Positions 11,832-25,081 of a stretch of DNA of 64,000 nt are shown here, one piece after another; positions within the stretch are counted from its first letter, which is position 1; every line of letters begins with the position of its first letter. The translations under genes and the position numbers were made by a program. The notes beneath the pieces are model-generated. The model was not told the DNA's origin. It ran no database searches and worked only from the letters and a program-made list of their open reading frames with translations. The DNA comes from Girardinichthys multiradiatus (taxonomy: Eukaryota > Chordata > Actinopteri > Cyprinodontiformes > Goodeidae): positions 686,001-750,000 of the forward strand of contig NC_061805.1 in assembly GCF_021462225.1 (NCBI RefSeq), given 5' to 3'.

Positions 11832-13080
11832 GGGTTTTCATTAGCTTTAAACCATAATTAACAGTTATTAGTGCTAGAAAAGATATCACCTTATAGTAAA
11901 TGGTCTGCACTTGTTATTAAGTCAGAGGACATTTTATGTAAAATTAATGTTTGTGTGTTTTTGAATTATGAACTTTTTGAATTTTAATTACCTTTCGATA
12001 ACATTCTAACTTATATATTCTTATGCACCTGTATATACAGAGGGAAATACCTATATTTGATTCTGGAAAATGTATGAAGATAGGACCTTCGTGTTGAGCT
12101 TCTCTGTTGTTACCCTCGGCCGCATATGTGTGATGAAATTTGCCTGCAGTCATGGCCTGAAGCTACGGCTGCCCTAGAGACAAAAGAAGACGGACTGCCA
12201 CCATCATGTTTAACCATCCTTGACACATCACTGCCCTTATTGTGCCTCTCAATCTGAACACTCACACACAGGCGCACTAGCAACAGCAGTCCGATGCTGC
12301 AGTGCTGGAGCACCATCTGTCAGCCTGGTGTCAAGTGGCCCTTGTCTCCAATGATTATGGGAGCTCCTGCTGCCTCAGGTGGTCCAAAGACCAGCTCAGG
12401 GGCCAGGCCAAGCCATATGGTCTGTGGGGCACAAGGGAAACCCAGGGGAGCCAGCTCCCCTCTGCTGCTACTAGAGAGGATATGCAAAAGCCTGTGACTG
12501 ACTGTTGAAATGTTTCAGTAAGTGAAAGTGAAGGGTTTGACAGACGCCATTCACAATTTCTGAGTAAAGTTAAGGAAAACTAGGAACAGAAAGAAAAAGG
12601 TCACAGAGGCCAAAGCTGGACTTATATTATGTAAGTAACCAAAATATATGGAACAGTTACACAAATTCAGTCTAATACTATGTGTGTTTGGGAAGTTTAG
12701 ATTAAAATGGTAACTGAGACATAGAAGGTTCTGTGGGATTACAAGCATTATAAGCCATATATTTTATCTGAAAATGAGTTACAATGAAAACACAAAAAAT
12801 CACATTTCCAAATACATTATTATGTACTGTTGTACAGTCACTTAAGTATTGGTACTTGTAGACATGAAATGGTACTGCTTGCCTATTGCTTTATCCTTTT
12901 TAATTTTGTTTGTGTTTTGCCTTTACTTCTTTGGAAAGATGTAGCAAATATTCACAATTGTTTAATTTAATTCATTTTTGTTTTTGCTTTAGCTTTTTCA
13001 TTGCAATCTGCATTTTAATCAACAAGGTTAAATTGTGTATTTCTGGGCGATTTTCTGAATTGCATTTATTGCATGTTATT
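11832..13080. other. Intergenic stretch, nothing recognised
   Basis: Several frames stay open for 60-100 codons, but none shows a domain, codon pattern or splice context that supports a gene. Confidence 0.45.
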
Positions 13081-13084
13081 AAGA

Positions 13085-13250
13085 AGTCTATCCATCCCTC
13101 CAGTGTAGCCACTTAATCCTATTCAGGGTCATGGGGGTAGGCACTGGTGTCCTCTCCATCAGTCAAAAGTTGGAATGCCCTGGAAAGGTCACCAGTCCAT
13201 CACAAGGCCACTACAGAGACACACTGCCATTCATATCCATGTTCACACCG
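13085..13250 (-). repeat. SINE 3' fragment, minus orientation
   Basis: TCTATCCATCCCTCCAGTG followed by TTCAGGGTCATGGGGGTAGG and GGTCACCAGTCCATCACAAG is the reverse complement of the 3' half and GGATG tail of the local SINE family. Confidence 0.65.
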
Positions 13251-13261
13251 AAGGACTGATT

Positions 13262-13480
13262 AGATCTGTAGTGTTCAAACTTTTTGCCCTAGGGGCCAAC
13301 AATGTCAAGTTCTCGGTCCTCGTAGAGCCACAACATTTTGATTTAATTATTCTGATTATATACATATTTACTTTTAATGAAAAAACTATTCAGGTTTTTC
13401 TTACCTGCTCAACGATAATCACACAATATTTTTATGAAACAAGCAAAGCAGACTTTGTGTAGGAAAGGGATCTATAAATT
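13262..13480 (+). repeat. hAT-like MITE fragment
   Basis: It starts with GTAGTGTTCAAACTTTTTGC, a typical hAT (Charlie-like) terminus, and shares an internal block with 25082-25616 (TTACCTGCT.AACAATAA followed by ACAATATTTT). It has no coding capacity, and its right end is not clear. Confidence 0.5.
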
Positions 13481-14079
13481 GTTGTAAATCTTGCGTGTTT
13501 GTCAGGGTTAAAAACAAAAACAGCATACAGTGTACAACATTTTTTAGGTTGATTATCTTTGTCTATAGTTTTTTTGTGTGTTTATTTCTTTATCAACAAG
13601 AACAGGATATGGCTCTTTCTTGTTTTATTTAGCCAAGTTTGGGCACATGAAAGTCTGATCTTTCAAAATCACTGGATGTTTGTTGCCCTATCTGCTTTCA
13701 AATGAAATAAAAAATAAACCATCATGGTTGATAAACCATGTTGCACCTTACATTTTTATATTTTAAGAAGATTTTTATATGTCTGTATTTTTTTTGAGAG
13801 GGGTTCCATCAGTGAAAATTGCACCTTAACATTTTCATCTGGATCAGTTGCCTGACTTGGGAAATTTATGCCATTCCTCAATTGTGTTTATATTATGTGG
13901 TGAAACTTAAACAGTGAAACATACATGTAACTTTTTGCATAATTAGTGAATTTTGATGACATACTCTGCATGACCAACAAACACAAGTTTTATACTTGTT
14001 TTACAAGTGCAATGAAAATGTGTTTTACTGTCTTTCCCATGGATATATTGGAACACTGTTCTAATCTTAAATTAAGATT

Positions 14080-14115
14080 AATCAGGGTAGTAATTTTAAC
14101 ATTACTACCCTGATT
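14080..14115. repeat. Perfect 15-bp inverted repeat with 6-base loop
   Basis: AATCAGGGTAGTAAT at 14080-14094 is the exact reverse complement of 14101-14115. The flanks add a small palindrome (CTTAAATTAAG). Its role is unknown. Confidence 0.85.
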
Positions 14116-16128
14116 TTGACTTCAGATGCATATATACTAAACATACAACACCTGGGCTTTACAGCTTGACTTTCTGACTTACATCCTCTAGTGTGCACTT
14201 CTTCCTGTAATAACAAAAAAAACTGCACAAGGTATGCAATGGGTCCCAAAATCATCTCAGGTGAATATGGTGTTGTGGCTGTAGGTATCTGGTAGACACA
14301 GTTCTCCATTGATCAGTCAATGACACTCTCTGTAATGCTTAATTACATTTGGGTAAGAGCATCAAATCAATAAGCAAGGAAACCAAGACAACATTGTTGA
14401 TAAAAATATGCAGGATTTGGGACGTCGACTGAAAATCAGTGGTTACTCATTGCACCCTGCATGTGAAGAGTTACCAAAAAATGTTTATCAAACCAAAATA
14501 GGCTTATTAATTTAATCGTATCAGTGGTAGAGCTTTTAAAAACTCCTCTTATCTGGTTGACTTCTTTTCCCTCACTCTTTAGAATCTTAAACTTCTAAAT
14601 GATTATGACTTTGTAATATATAGAGGTTTACATGTTGGGTTTGTGTTCATGAAAAAAAAGATGCAGACAAATACAATCACAATAAAAAGAATAACACACA
14701 GCAAGGTACAGCAATTTCTGTATGAGGGCATACATTTCTTCATTCCAAAATTATTCTGATCCATCCTCCAGTACAGAAAAAACACTGTAGGTGTGGAACA
14801 TTGCCATTATTAATTAAACAGTAAAGAAACAAACCAGAATTATTATATTAATCAAATATAAGCTCAATCGAATTTAATTAAATAATAAAAACCTGTAATA
14901 TTATTTACTTTGACTCATAGTGTGACTTGTCAAAATTATAAAGTCCATGTCTGTTTTAATGTTTTGTATAGAAAATGACTTAAAGCTGTAGTTTTGCATT
15001 TAAGGATGGCTTCAGCTTATAAAACAGACCTGATGACTATCATTGGTAGAATTTTTTTTTTTTTTTTACAGAATAAATCCAGAGAGATGTATAATTTTTT
15101 CATGTTATTTCTTGGAAGGTATACCAATGAGCAAGCAACTTACACAAACAATATGGTGCAATAAAAAACCATCTTGGGTCAACATAAATATGCAATTAAA
15201 CGTTATTTATCGAAATATTTTTATCTTTGGTGCAGCGAGCTTTTATATGAAAAACATCAAACCATCCAGCATATGTAATATCAAAACAGTAGTTCCACAT
15301 AGAGCGGCTGTCTTTAAACTGTAACATCGACGCTCTAATTTCGACAGCTCTGCTCTTGAACTAATGCAGTGAAATCAAACTGCTGATATACACAGTATTG
15401 TTCTAGAAAACAAGAAAACAGCGGTAAGTTTCTTCATCACGTCATAGCCACAACGTAGTACTTTCGGTGTGCATTATCACACGTATAAAACCAGAGTCCT
15501 GTTCCATTTCCCCGACAGAGAATGCTGCAGAGGTCCAGGGATGTGCGCTGAACGCATTGGAGGCTTACAGACACCAGAGGGCGTGTTGGCATGTGTCTGG
15601 GCTGCAGCTGCAAGTCCTGGTCTGGTTGCCCACGTTTGGATTTTAAACTTTTTGCTGAAAAACCTCCAATCTCCATGTTTTAGTGAGTTTCTTTTATTAA
15701 GTTTAATGAGTAGCCGAGCTGTTTGTGAATCATGCCACTCCGGTCTCTATTGGTTCTTTGGTTTCTGAGCTTTTGGGAAGTCTGTTAAAGGAGCTGGAAA
15801 AAGTTGCAACTTAAATAGAAAAAAGCTGCATCTGCTAGAATTTTAGTGGCCCGCAATTAATTGGGTTGAGGCAGCATTGGTTATATGAGGACATTCTAGA
15901 ATGAAAATGTCATTTTGATGTGCTCATAAAAACGCGTTCATATATGTCTTTCTCTAGTGGTCAATTTACTGCGGACATTCACTTAAAATAGAAATGTAAA
16001 GATTGGATTACGTGACTCGTGTGTGTGTGTGTTTTTAAATACATATAAATATAAATAAAATATGTAGTTTATTTAAAAACACTCAAAGAAAATCTAGATT
16101 ATTACAAGTCCTAAAAGCGCAAACCAAA

Positions 16129-16148
16129 GTGTGTGTGTGTGTGTGTGT
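16129..16148 (+). repeat. (GT)n microsatellite in the isl1 promoter region
   Basis: A short GT run lies about 260 bases upstream of the isl1 start codon. A second, shorter run lies at about 16020-16031. Confidence 0.9.
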
Positions 16149-16164
16149 CTTTTCCGGACAGGGT

Positions 16165-16408
16165 CTGCAGAGCCAATCCGCTACTCATGCAGATGACGTG
16201 GTGATGTCCTACGTCAGCCCAGTCGCTTGCCAGGAGCAGGGCTTCACACACTCACACGCACACACACACCGGTGAAAAACACATACACACACTTCCTCAC
16301 CGAGGCTGTACAGCAACGCTCTTGGCCCGGCAGCGGAGCACAAATCCAGGCTTCCAGGCGCCGCTGCCCGCTGTGAAAGTGGACTTTACATCGCTTTACT
16401 TTTTCGAT
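16165..16408 (+). promoter_or_regulatory. isl1: Putative isl1 core promoter and 5' UTR
   Basis: Within 240 bases upstream of the start codon there is a CCAAT box (16173-16177) and two CRE-like half sites, TGACGTG (16194-16200) and TACGTCA (16210-16216). There is no clear TATA box. The GC content and CpG number rise sharply compared with the AT-rich sequence further upstream. The transcription start cannot be placed from sequence alone. Confidence 0.4.
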
Positions 16409-17411
16409 ATGGGGGATATGGGGGATCCGCCAAAAAGTAAGACACTTGTTTTGGGATTCTGGTAACATTTACTTTGCAACTTTGGAGTTGTGTTATCATA
16501 TCTTTAGTAAGAACACCTTTTTTTGGCCTATTACCGTCGCTGGTCTTAATAAAGATCAACTAATCTAGTTTTACAACAACCTATGGTTATTTTTCACTAC
16601 ATTAGTTATTATAATAATAACAATAATACTTTAATAACATTTGATGTTTTCCTCCTCTGCGGCTCTTCTTTCAGAGAAGCGACTGGTGTCCCTTTGCGTG
16701 GGCTGCGGGAACCAGATCCACGACCAATACATCTTGCGGGTATCCCCGGATCTGGAGTGGCATGCCGCCTGTCTCAAGTGCGCGGAGTGCAGTCAGTACC
16801 TGGACGAGTCATGCACTTGCTTCGTCAGAGATGGAAAGACTTATTGTAAAAGGGACTACATCAGGTAGGACGGCCGGGACGGGATGGGACGCCTTTGATG
16901 CGACAGGAACTGGAGCAGCTCGGCGATTGGAATTATTGTGTTGTTTTTAATATTTTACAAGATTCAACAGAGATTATTCCGGCTGACTTTGCATCGCGTG
17001 GACTTCTGGTTTCACCGGGTTCAAATTAAGATATTGTTTGCTGCTACAAAAGAAACCTTGTTGGACAACTTACAAAGTGCAGCGCCAAGTAATTCATCAT
17101 CTTAAGCTTCGGAAGATGCATTTCAGGAGACTGTAGAAAATAAGATAAAAAGTAAAGTAAGCTCCATCTAACTCATACCGTTGATGAGCAATGAACGGAT
17201 CAACGTGAAACTGCTTGGGTGAAATGGGAAAATCATAATAATCCTTCAATAATCTGTCGGAATTAATAGCACATGTGATGATTTCAATTATGTAAAAAAC
17301 TTCCTGGAGGATATATATCTATATACATATACATCTGTATATCTATATAGATGTATATGTATATTTTTATAGGCGTAACAATAATAGTTCCACTACTACT
17401 ACTACTACTAC

Positions 17412-17477
<66 letters not shown>

Positions 17478-20400
17478 TAATAATAATAATAATAATAATA
17501 GTGCTGCAATGTAATAATGAGCTACTTAGATTTTCTACCATTTGGAACTTTTGCTTTGTGTTAGTAAATAAGTGTGCATGTGTGTTTGTGCCTCGCAGGT
17601 TATACGGGATTAAATGCGCTAAATGCAATATCGGCTTCAGCAAGAACGACTTCGTCATGAGAGCTCGCTCCAAAGTCTACCACATCGAGTGTTTCCGCTG
17701 CGTGGCCTGCAGCAGACAGCTCATCCCGGGAGATGAGTTCGCTCTGAGGGAAGACGGGTTGTTCTGCCGCGCTGACCATGATGTAGTGGAACGGGCCAGC
17801 CTCGGCAGCGGAGACCCTCTCAGCCCCCTGCACCCGGCCAGACCGCTGCAGATGGCAGGTATAGTCCCGAGGGCATGGACACAGAGGGGATATCATCTGC
17901 TCATCTCACCGATTTTTTTTTTTTTTTTACTGTCTGCTGTTGACTTTATTTTTTAAGATGTTCAGTTTTACACCGCCTCTTCTTTTCCCTGATTTTAGGC
18001 TGCGCATAAAAGGCTAAGCGTCGGGGGGAGGGGGGCTTCCTTTACGCTGTCCAAGTTTGATGTATAGCCTACCCATTGTGACATGGGTTAAGGGTCCTTC
18101 AATCATCGTGAAGCTGCTCCCGATACTTTCACAGACAAGTGGATGTGTTCTTCTTGTAGTGCGCAGTGTGCGCAATTGTTTTTTTTGGTGGACTTTTGAT
18201 TCCCAGCTCTGTTTCTTTATGTAGAAAACCATCAGACCAGGTCAGGGTGGGTAGATTAGATAAAGCGGATGCTGCTGTCCGAAATAGGCTTCACCAAGTT
18301 ATCGCTGCTGGGGGAGGATGACAGTTATATGCGGCTGCGGGTCCAGGTTGTATCTGGGCTGTTGTAGTGCAGCACTCCGGGTGTTCGCAGTGCGTTGGGG
18401 ATTACAAAGCTCTGGTCATTCTGCTTCTGAAATTATTTATTTTACATTAGAAAAATATCGGTATTGAACTTCAAATAAAAAAAATAAAATAAAATAAAAT
18501 ATGGCTTATAAAATAATAAACGACGGAGATTGAACTGCCAAATGACATGATGCGACCTCAATAAGAAATGTCAGGAAAAGGTTATCGAATGGCTGTTAAA
18601 TCCGTCTACTAACCCTGATAAACGCTTCAGAATTTTCATCAGACCAATCAGCTAATTTAGTCTAATTTTGCCGCTCTTTCCTCCATGTTTTTCCAATAGC
18701 AGAACCAATCTCGGCGCGGCAGCCTGCTCTGCGACCCCACGTCCACAAACAGCCAGAGAAAACCACCCGGGTCCGGACGGTGCTGAACGAGAAGCAGCTG
18801 CATACGCTGCGGACCTGTTACAATGCCAACCCGAGGCCCGACGCCCTAATGAAGGAGCAACTGGTCGAGATGACCGGCCTCAGCCCGCGAGTGATCCGTG
18901 TCTGGTTCCAGAACAAGCGGTGCAAGGACAAGAAGAAAAGCCTGCTGATAAAGCAGCTGCAGCAGCAGCAACCCAACGACAAGACGGTAAGAGCACCGAG
19001 CTGCTACTGAGTGGCTTTCAAAAATACTGAAAACCCCAGAGAAGCCGTTACAGTCTGCTCCCACAACCTGAGTCAAAATCTTTAATCCCAGTAAACTCTG
19101 ATAAATTAGTAGATAATAAGTTTACCAGCAAGTGTGAAATCTATTACGCTTCATCCAAGAACTTCTTGAAGTGCATCAGCTTGTATTGTTCACCTTGTTT
19201 CTGATAATTGACAGCACACACACACACACACACACACACCTAAGGATATGCTGTAGATGTGTGTGAACGCTGACCATGACCCCCTCCGTGCAGAACATCC
19301 AAGGAATGACGGGCACCCCGATGGTTGCGGCCAGCCCGGAGCGGCACGACGGCGGCATCCAGGCCAACCCGGTGGAGGTGCAGAGCTACCAGCCGCCCTG
19401 GAAGGTCCTCAGCGACTTCGCCCTGCAAAGCGACATCGACCAGCCGGCCTTCCAACAACTGGTTCGTTGTTTTCTGTTCAACAATCCATTAAAACAATCC
19501 CTGATCAACTTTCTGCACTAATTTTGACCTGCACGGTGGTTCTTTTCGGGACACTTGATATAATAGATTAATCAGAGATAAAATATTGGTTATTAAATTT
19601 TATCTTGACAATTCAAGCATGCTATTTGTGGTGTTTTAATGTTGCTTTTAAAACGGGAGCATATAATGTACTGAAACAGATTTCCCAATATTTATTCGGC
19701 TGCCCCGCTGAAAAAATTTTTCTGTGCCATTTGTTCATTTCGCTGTTCGCATCACCATGATCTGTTTATTCACGTCCAGTCAGACATTTTACTTTTTCTT
19801 TTTATTTCCTGTAGCCTATGAAAAATAAGAGAATTGTAACAAGAAGTCAGGTCTTTATATGTAGTCTGCATTATGTCCACCCAGCCACATCCAACTGCAG
19901 AGGTGACTGCTGCACTGAGCCCCTGTCAGTGTGAGCTGAGCAGGACTCTTTTTGTAAATGCAATAGGCCGTTTAGGGATGCTGCTGAAATGGATACAGCA
20001 CCAATGATGGCTTGCTTTATTTCATTTCTATTGATTTATGTATAATGTTTCACTTTGAATCATCTGAAACCAGCCCGAACAGCAGCTGGAATCTGTACAT
20101 TAAAAAAGAAAAAAAAAAAAACATTTTCTTTCACTGATTGGTTCACTTGTGGGTTTCCATCTTTTCCCACTTACGACAATTGTCGTACTTTTCATAAAGT
20201 TGGGTTGAAGTCATTTGTTTTTGCAGGAAACATTTTTCTTTTTTAATGAAGTTATGGCCATAAAACTGACCATATTGCGGGAGAACTGTGGTGGAAATTG
20301 TAATGTTTTTAGATGTTCTCTCCCGTTCTGCGCGCTCCAGTTCTGAAAGTTTCAGCCCAACTGAGCGGTTGTTCAGACAAACCAGCTTCCGCTCTGGTGT

Positions 20401-20548
20401 GTGTCTAACCGCTGCCTGATGCGTCCTGTAGGTCAGCTTCTCGGAGGGAGGACCAGGTTCGAACTCGACAGGCAGCGAGGTAGCATCCATGTCCTCCCAG
20501 CTTCCCGACACGCCGAACAGCATGGTTTCCAGCCCCATCGAGGCTTGA
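16409..20548 (+). CDS. isl1: ISL1 LIM-homeodomain transcription factor, complete six-exon gene
   Basis: Coding exons are 16409-16436, 16675-16864, 17599-17858, 18700-18986, 19294-19461 and 20432-20548. All introns begin GT and end AG, and the joined frame is 349 codons plus stop, the usual ISL1 length. LIM1 spans roughly residues 17-70 (CVGCGNQ start) and LIM2 about 79-133, both with their Cys/His zinc ligands. The homeodomain is 181-240 (TTRVRTV to the [12 protein letters not shown] helix). The Lhx3-binding segment is about 262-291, and the C-terminus ends SSPIEA. ISL1 is a nuclear factor that specifies motor and sensory neurons, pancreatic endocrine cells and second-heart-field cells, with LDB and Lhx3 as partners. 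ISL2 is excluded because it diverges strongly in LIM2 and the linker. The segment after the homeodomain (KKKSLLIKQ) differs from the usual KKRSIMMKQ. I cannot tell which teleost isl1 duplicate this is. Confidence 0.97.
17321..17364. repeat. Inverted repeat in isl1 intron 2
   Basis: Positions 17321-17336 and 17349-17364 are perfect 16-bp reverse complements made of alternating AT/ATAC sequence, with a 12-base spacer. It directly precedes the trinucleotide array in the same intron. Confidence 0.85.
17391..17501 (+). repeat. (ACT)n-(AAT)n trinucleotide microsatellite in isl1 intron 2
   Basis: About eight ACT units pass into a run of some 28 AAT units with one AAC interruption. The array ends about 100 bases before exon 3, so length changes would bring it close to the polypyrimidine tract. 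Confidence 0.95.
19215..19239 (+). repeat. (CA)n microsatellite in isl1 intron 4
   Basis: About twelve CA units lie about 55 bases upstream of the exon 5 acceptor. Confidence 0.9.
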
Positions 20549-23500
20549 GGACTGCCTGAACACACAGCCCCGATCATCCCATTCCTCCTGACTGGGTGTA
20601 CTTTGACACTGTGAAGACAATCATGGGATTTACTGCAGCCACTAACTTCAACACGGAGCGCAGACGGACGGATAGGCTGAGCGGTGCTGCCTGCTTTCTG
20701 TTGCCAAAAGGAGAAGAAAGAGAAAGGAGCGGACCTCTGACTGGAAGCGCAATCTAAATCACGTAGGCCTACTTTCGATACGCTCAGCTTTGAATAGAAA
20801 ACGATGGTGTTTTTTAATTTGGTTCACCCTCATCATATAGCCTAACAGATCATTTGGATCTGTCTGATCTCTTCATCTGACTGATTTCCTGTATGACCCA
20901 AGGCCTGAGGCATTTCAAACAAGGTATACCTCTATTTTGCCACAAACCTTGTGGGACATTTGTGAGTTAGCCTAGTGTCCGTCCAAGAATAAGACAATTT
21001 TTTCTTTCCCAAAGACATGTAAATTATTCAGTTAGTACTCTGCAAGAAATTGTATTGTTTGTTTCCGTGCAACAGAATTATTTATTATTTATTGCCGACA
21101 AATTTGCCACCTTTTGTGTAACTTTCGTAACAGAAGTAAAAAGAAAAAAAAAATCTATTTGGTCTGTGGATTTCCGTTCACATTTTAGTTGGACCTTTTA
21201 AAAAATATCGCTATAAAATATGAAAACAAAACCTGAACATTTTTAACGAGTGTTCTGTTCACGGATGGCGGAGAACAAGTTTTATTCAGGTAAAGTGGTT
21301 ATCAGTTGTCAAGCTGGCTAAAACGGTGCTGTTTAACAAACTTTTCTGCAAAAACATTAATGTGAAAATCATTTGCACCTTTAAACAATCGTTATAAAAC
21401 ACAGCACAGCTTACTTCATTCATATTCCACTCCCATATCTTCAGTGAGAACTCTGAATGCTGAGGTTCTGATTGGCCCGAGCTCACACTCAGATCAGTCG
21501 CAGTAGGACTCTGATGTTTTATAGAAATATTAGGTTTAAAGGTTTTATTTTGTCACCTGTTAGAAAATAAACAGTAAACAAGACACACAGGCAGACAATT
21601 GCAACACCACAGAGTCACCATTTTCTATTAAGCTTTTTAACGTTTTATTTTTTAAAGGAAGGTACACAAGTCTATAAAAGACCTTCTGTTTTACCATGGT
21701 TACAAAAAGCATGATAAAGGTTTAAGGTTTTATCATTTATCCTTTATTACCGTGTCCTTGACAAGATTTTCATTTTAATCTGCCAAAGATGCCCAACGTG
21801 AGCTTCAAACACTTCTGTTCAAATGTTGGAGATAGTTACTAAAAGGTGGAGGAGGTAAGGCTTAATGAAAAGTGTCATTAATTGTGAGTACAGCTCTGTT
21901 ACTCAGTTTAATTTTGCTCTGAACACTTTCATACAGCTTCTACCTACAGCCCTGTGAGCTTTGAGTTCAGCTGAATATCAGCAGCTTATAGGCCTCATTG
22001 ATTTATCCATCTTTGTTTTCAGATTTGATCACATTTATAATTAGTTTCTTTCAATCTCTAAAAACTAGCACAGAGTAAAATGAAACAACTCTAATTAAAC
22101 CATGAAGTTCTCATGTTGGTTCTATGACAGCTGGATGCAACATATTTAAAAGGCCCAGTTTCCTTTAGGAGAAGTGAACACAGTCTGTGCAAGTTTGTAA
22201 GGAAGGAGCAACAGCAAATCATCTAGAATTCCCTCAGAACAACCAGATGCCATGTTGTTTTACGGATAATTCATTGTAGGGAAAGCTGACATGCTTCTCT
22301 AATACTATCTGCGGTAGGCCTGAATCTTCGCTGTAATTTAGCTGGTAAAATATATGCCACCTTGCACCTTAACATCATCTCAATGCATGCTGCACCACCA
22401 TCCACAGTTAGAACTAGTAGTATATTTTTTTAGGTTTCATGTTTTTTGTAACTGCATCATTGTACCATAAATATCTGCATTTAATTATGGTTTCAGCATA
22501 AATGCAGCAATAAGTTTCTGTTGCTTGGTAAAAACAATCTTATAGCTGGCAGTGCCAGTAGCTCTCCTGTTTTAGGACTTGCCTTTTGTATTTTAACTCA
22601 TAGATTTCAGGTTTTATTTTTCACACCTTACAGATACATTAGTTTCAACTGTTGCCCGAACCTCTTGTTCAAAGGCTATAACTGTGGTTATAGGAGACTA
22701 ATCTTTGTTTCATTATGAAAAGAAAACAGCAAACTTCAGTGCCAGAGAGGCATCAAATCATCACTGTCTCCCTATGAAATTCTATTTTTATTTGGTGGAA
22801 CTTGCAAAATCGATCTTGATATAGGTCATAATTCAGATGGCCACCAGAGGTTGCTTGTCAAGCAAAAATAAACATAAGATAAAACAACTCCACAGGGACC
22901 TGCACTATAACGGAGGATTTAGGGCTTTGAGGGGTTACCTCAAAATGAACTTCAGGCCTAAATACACTGCCAATGTAATTTACAGCACACCTATTCTGCT
23001 GTGGAGCACCTTATGCTGCAGACCAGAGATCACTAGCTATAAAAAGAACACCTACTGGTCATTCAATGTTCTTGGAAGCTGTGTAGAAATGAAAAAAAGG
23101 AAACTTGTGTTGACACTGAATATCTCCAGACTAGCTGGGAGAACATGCCTTAATGCCCTGTTCCTGCAACCAATTACATTTTAATTATATTCATTTTTAA
23201 ATATCAGAATAATATCATAGTAGCATAAGATTTACCAACTGTCTTTCAGTTGATTCAGTAGTCTTTTAGTTGATAGCCACCTTTTACAATTTTCATTTAT
23301 TTATTTAGTGAGTTAGTTAGTTAGTTTTCAGTTGCATTGGATACTACATCAAAATCTCACATGATGTCAAGTCCTGCGTCTTTGGTACACAATATTAAAC
23401 TCATTGTGGACATGGAAAAACAAACTATTTTAATATTATAGAATAGAGAAAAGTATAAAAGCTCAAATGAAAGGAATTACGTTGTTTTGACATTCTATTT

Positions 23501-25080
23501 ATGTAACAGAAAAAAGAAAAAAGGAAACAATGTTAAGTAGGTTCATTAAAGTGTAACAGATGTGAATGGGGGAGGGGTGTAATTTTAAGCACATTCTATT
23601 CTTTGTAATCTGTCACACACCTGCAACATTTGTCAAACATCAAACAGAATGAGCAGGAAGGTGTCAGCAAGCAGCAGGATTGATTGTACCAACCTGTTGC
23701 CAGTAGGATGCATCTGATGAGTCAGTATGAACTGCAATGGTTCAGATCAAAACTCCACGGGAACAACTCTCAGGTAACGACTCGGCTTAATGTGCAGGGT
23801 ATAGTAGTCAGCTAATTGTAAAATCAAGACATCGTTGTCACATTTCAGACTGAGGTCTACCCCAGCCAGTGCAACATTATGCCAAGTTTTTGCTACTGCT
23901 GCTAGGAAAAATCTGACAAAACTAAAGAAAGAACAAATTTGGCTTTTTAGCTTATTTAGTAAATATAAGTATGTAGAGGGAGAGAGTTTGTTCATCCTCT
24001 GCTTGATGACAGGCATGTTGGGGGTACTATTCAGTCTCATCATGAGGCTCAGAGCTTTGGACAAGTAGGTTTATTACAACTACCTTCATATGTCGTATGC
24101 ATTGTTTTACCAACTGTATTTATATGATTTCTCACAAGGTAATTGCTGTTGCTTTAAGGCTCTTTGCCTCTGGCAACAATCAATAATGTAATGTTGGCAC
24201 ATAAACTAGGCGTTACAATCAGCTCGCTTATTATCTCTGAGGTGTGTAAACCAAAGTGGACATGACTAAAAGATCACATTGTTCCCCTTCCAAAAAGCAG
24301 CAACTGGCTAAAAAAAAGTAAAGTGAGTATAGAGAAAATGGATGTTTGCCATTTGTCCAGGGTGTAGGGATAGAACTCTAGTGGTGAATGTAACAATTTT
24401 AATTAGAGTGATGCAAATTGGGGTGTATGGCCACACAATTAATGGGGGAGGAATTTTTGCAGTGCCAAATGTGCCGAAGAATACTCGCAAACCTGTCTGG
24501 AGGAATCACTGAAACTCTTAATTTGTTCCTGGGATATCTCATTTTTTCATTGCATGGAAACCCAATTACAGCAGGTAATCCTTGTAATTACATTCAGCTT
24601 TACGTTCTGTAATTGCGAGTATGGGTTCTACTATTTATGTTGTGAAGGCCTGTGTTGCTCTGCTGCAGTAGCATCTGTAGCAGTTGAACACTGGCCTTAA
24701 GGGTGGTTTTCCTTTGGCATCTAAACAGCCAGCTGAGGGAGAAGATGATGCTGACAGATGAAGAGGTGGTGGATGTGCCGCTGTATGTGCAGCTCGTTTG
24801 CTTGTGGCATCACTAGGAACCATAGAAGCTGTGGGAATAAAGGGACTGCAGTTCAATTTCTGATGTGGACACAGTAGCTGATCAACTTCAAAGGCTGCTT
24901 TAAGAAAAATAAAAACCAAATAGATTTGCAGCACTTTACTTTAAAGTAGCTTTTTGTGAACTTTATATATGCTTTAAATGTGTAAAAACAAATCACATTT
25001 AGAATGAGCAAACAACCCCTCACCATATGTTTGTATAGAAAATCAGCCAGTCTCAGAACATAATCATGTTCAGGCCTAGA
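20549..25080. other. isl1 3' UTR and downstream flank
   Basis: The 3' UTR begins at 20549. AU-rich motifs (TTATTTATTATTTATTG) occur at about 21071. A candidate poly(A) signal AATAAA lies at 21566-21571, though its use is not certain. Beyond it I see no gene; open frames here are short and lack support. Conserved isl1 enhancers could lie in this flank but need comparison with other species. Confidence 0.4.
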
Positions 25081-25081
25081 A

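Larger units (their letters stand above)
13500..16160. other. isl1 upstream region, no gene recognised
   Basis: The sequence is mostly AT-rich with a hairpin at 14080-14115 and a GT microsatellite at its right end. Control elements of isl1 could lie here, but none can be recognised from a single sequence. Confidence 0.4.

Noticed and set aside
17351..17956. A 201-codon plus-strand open frame overlapping isl1 exon 3
   Set aside because: Its first half translates the intron 2 triplet array (a long Ile run) and it enters exon 3 through the intron. The spliced isl1 model explains the sequence fully.
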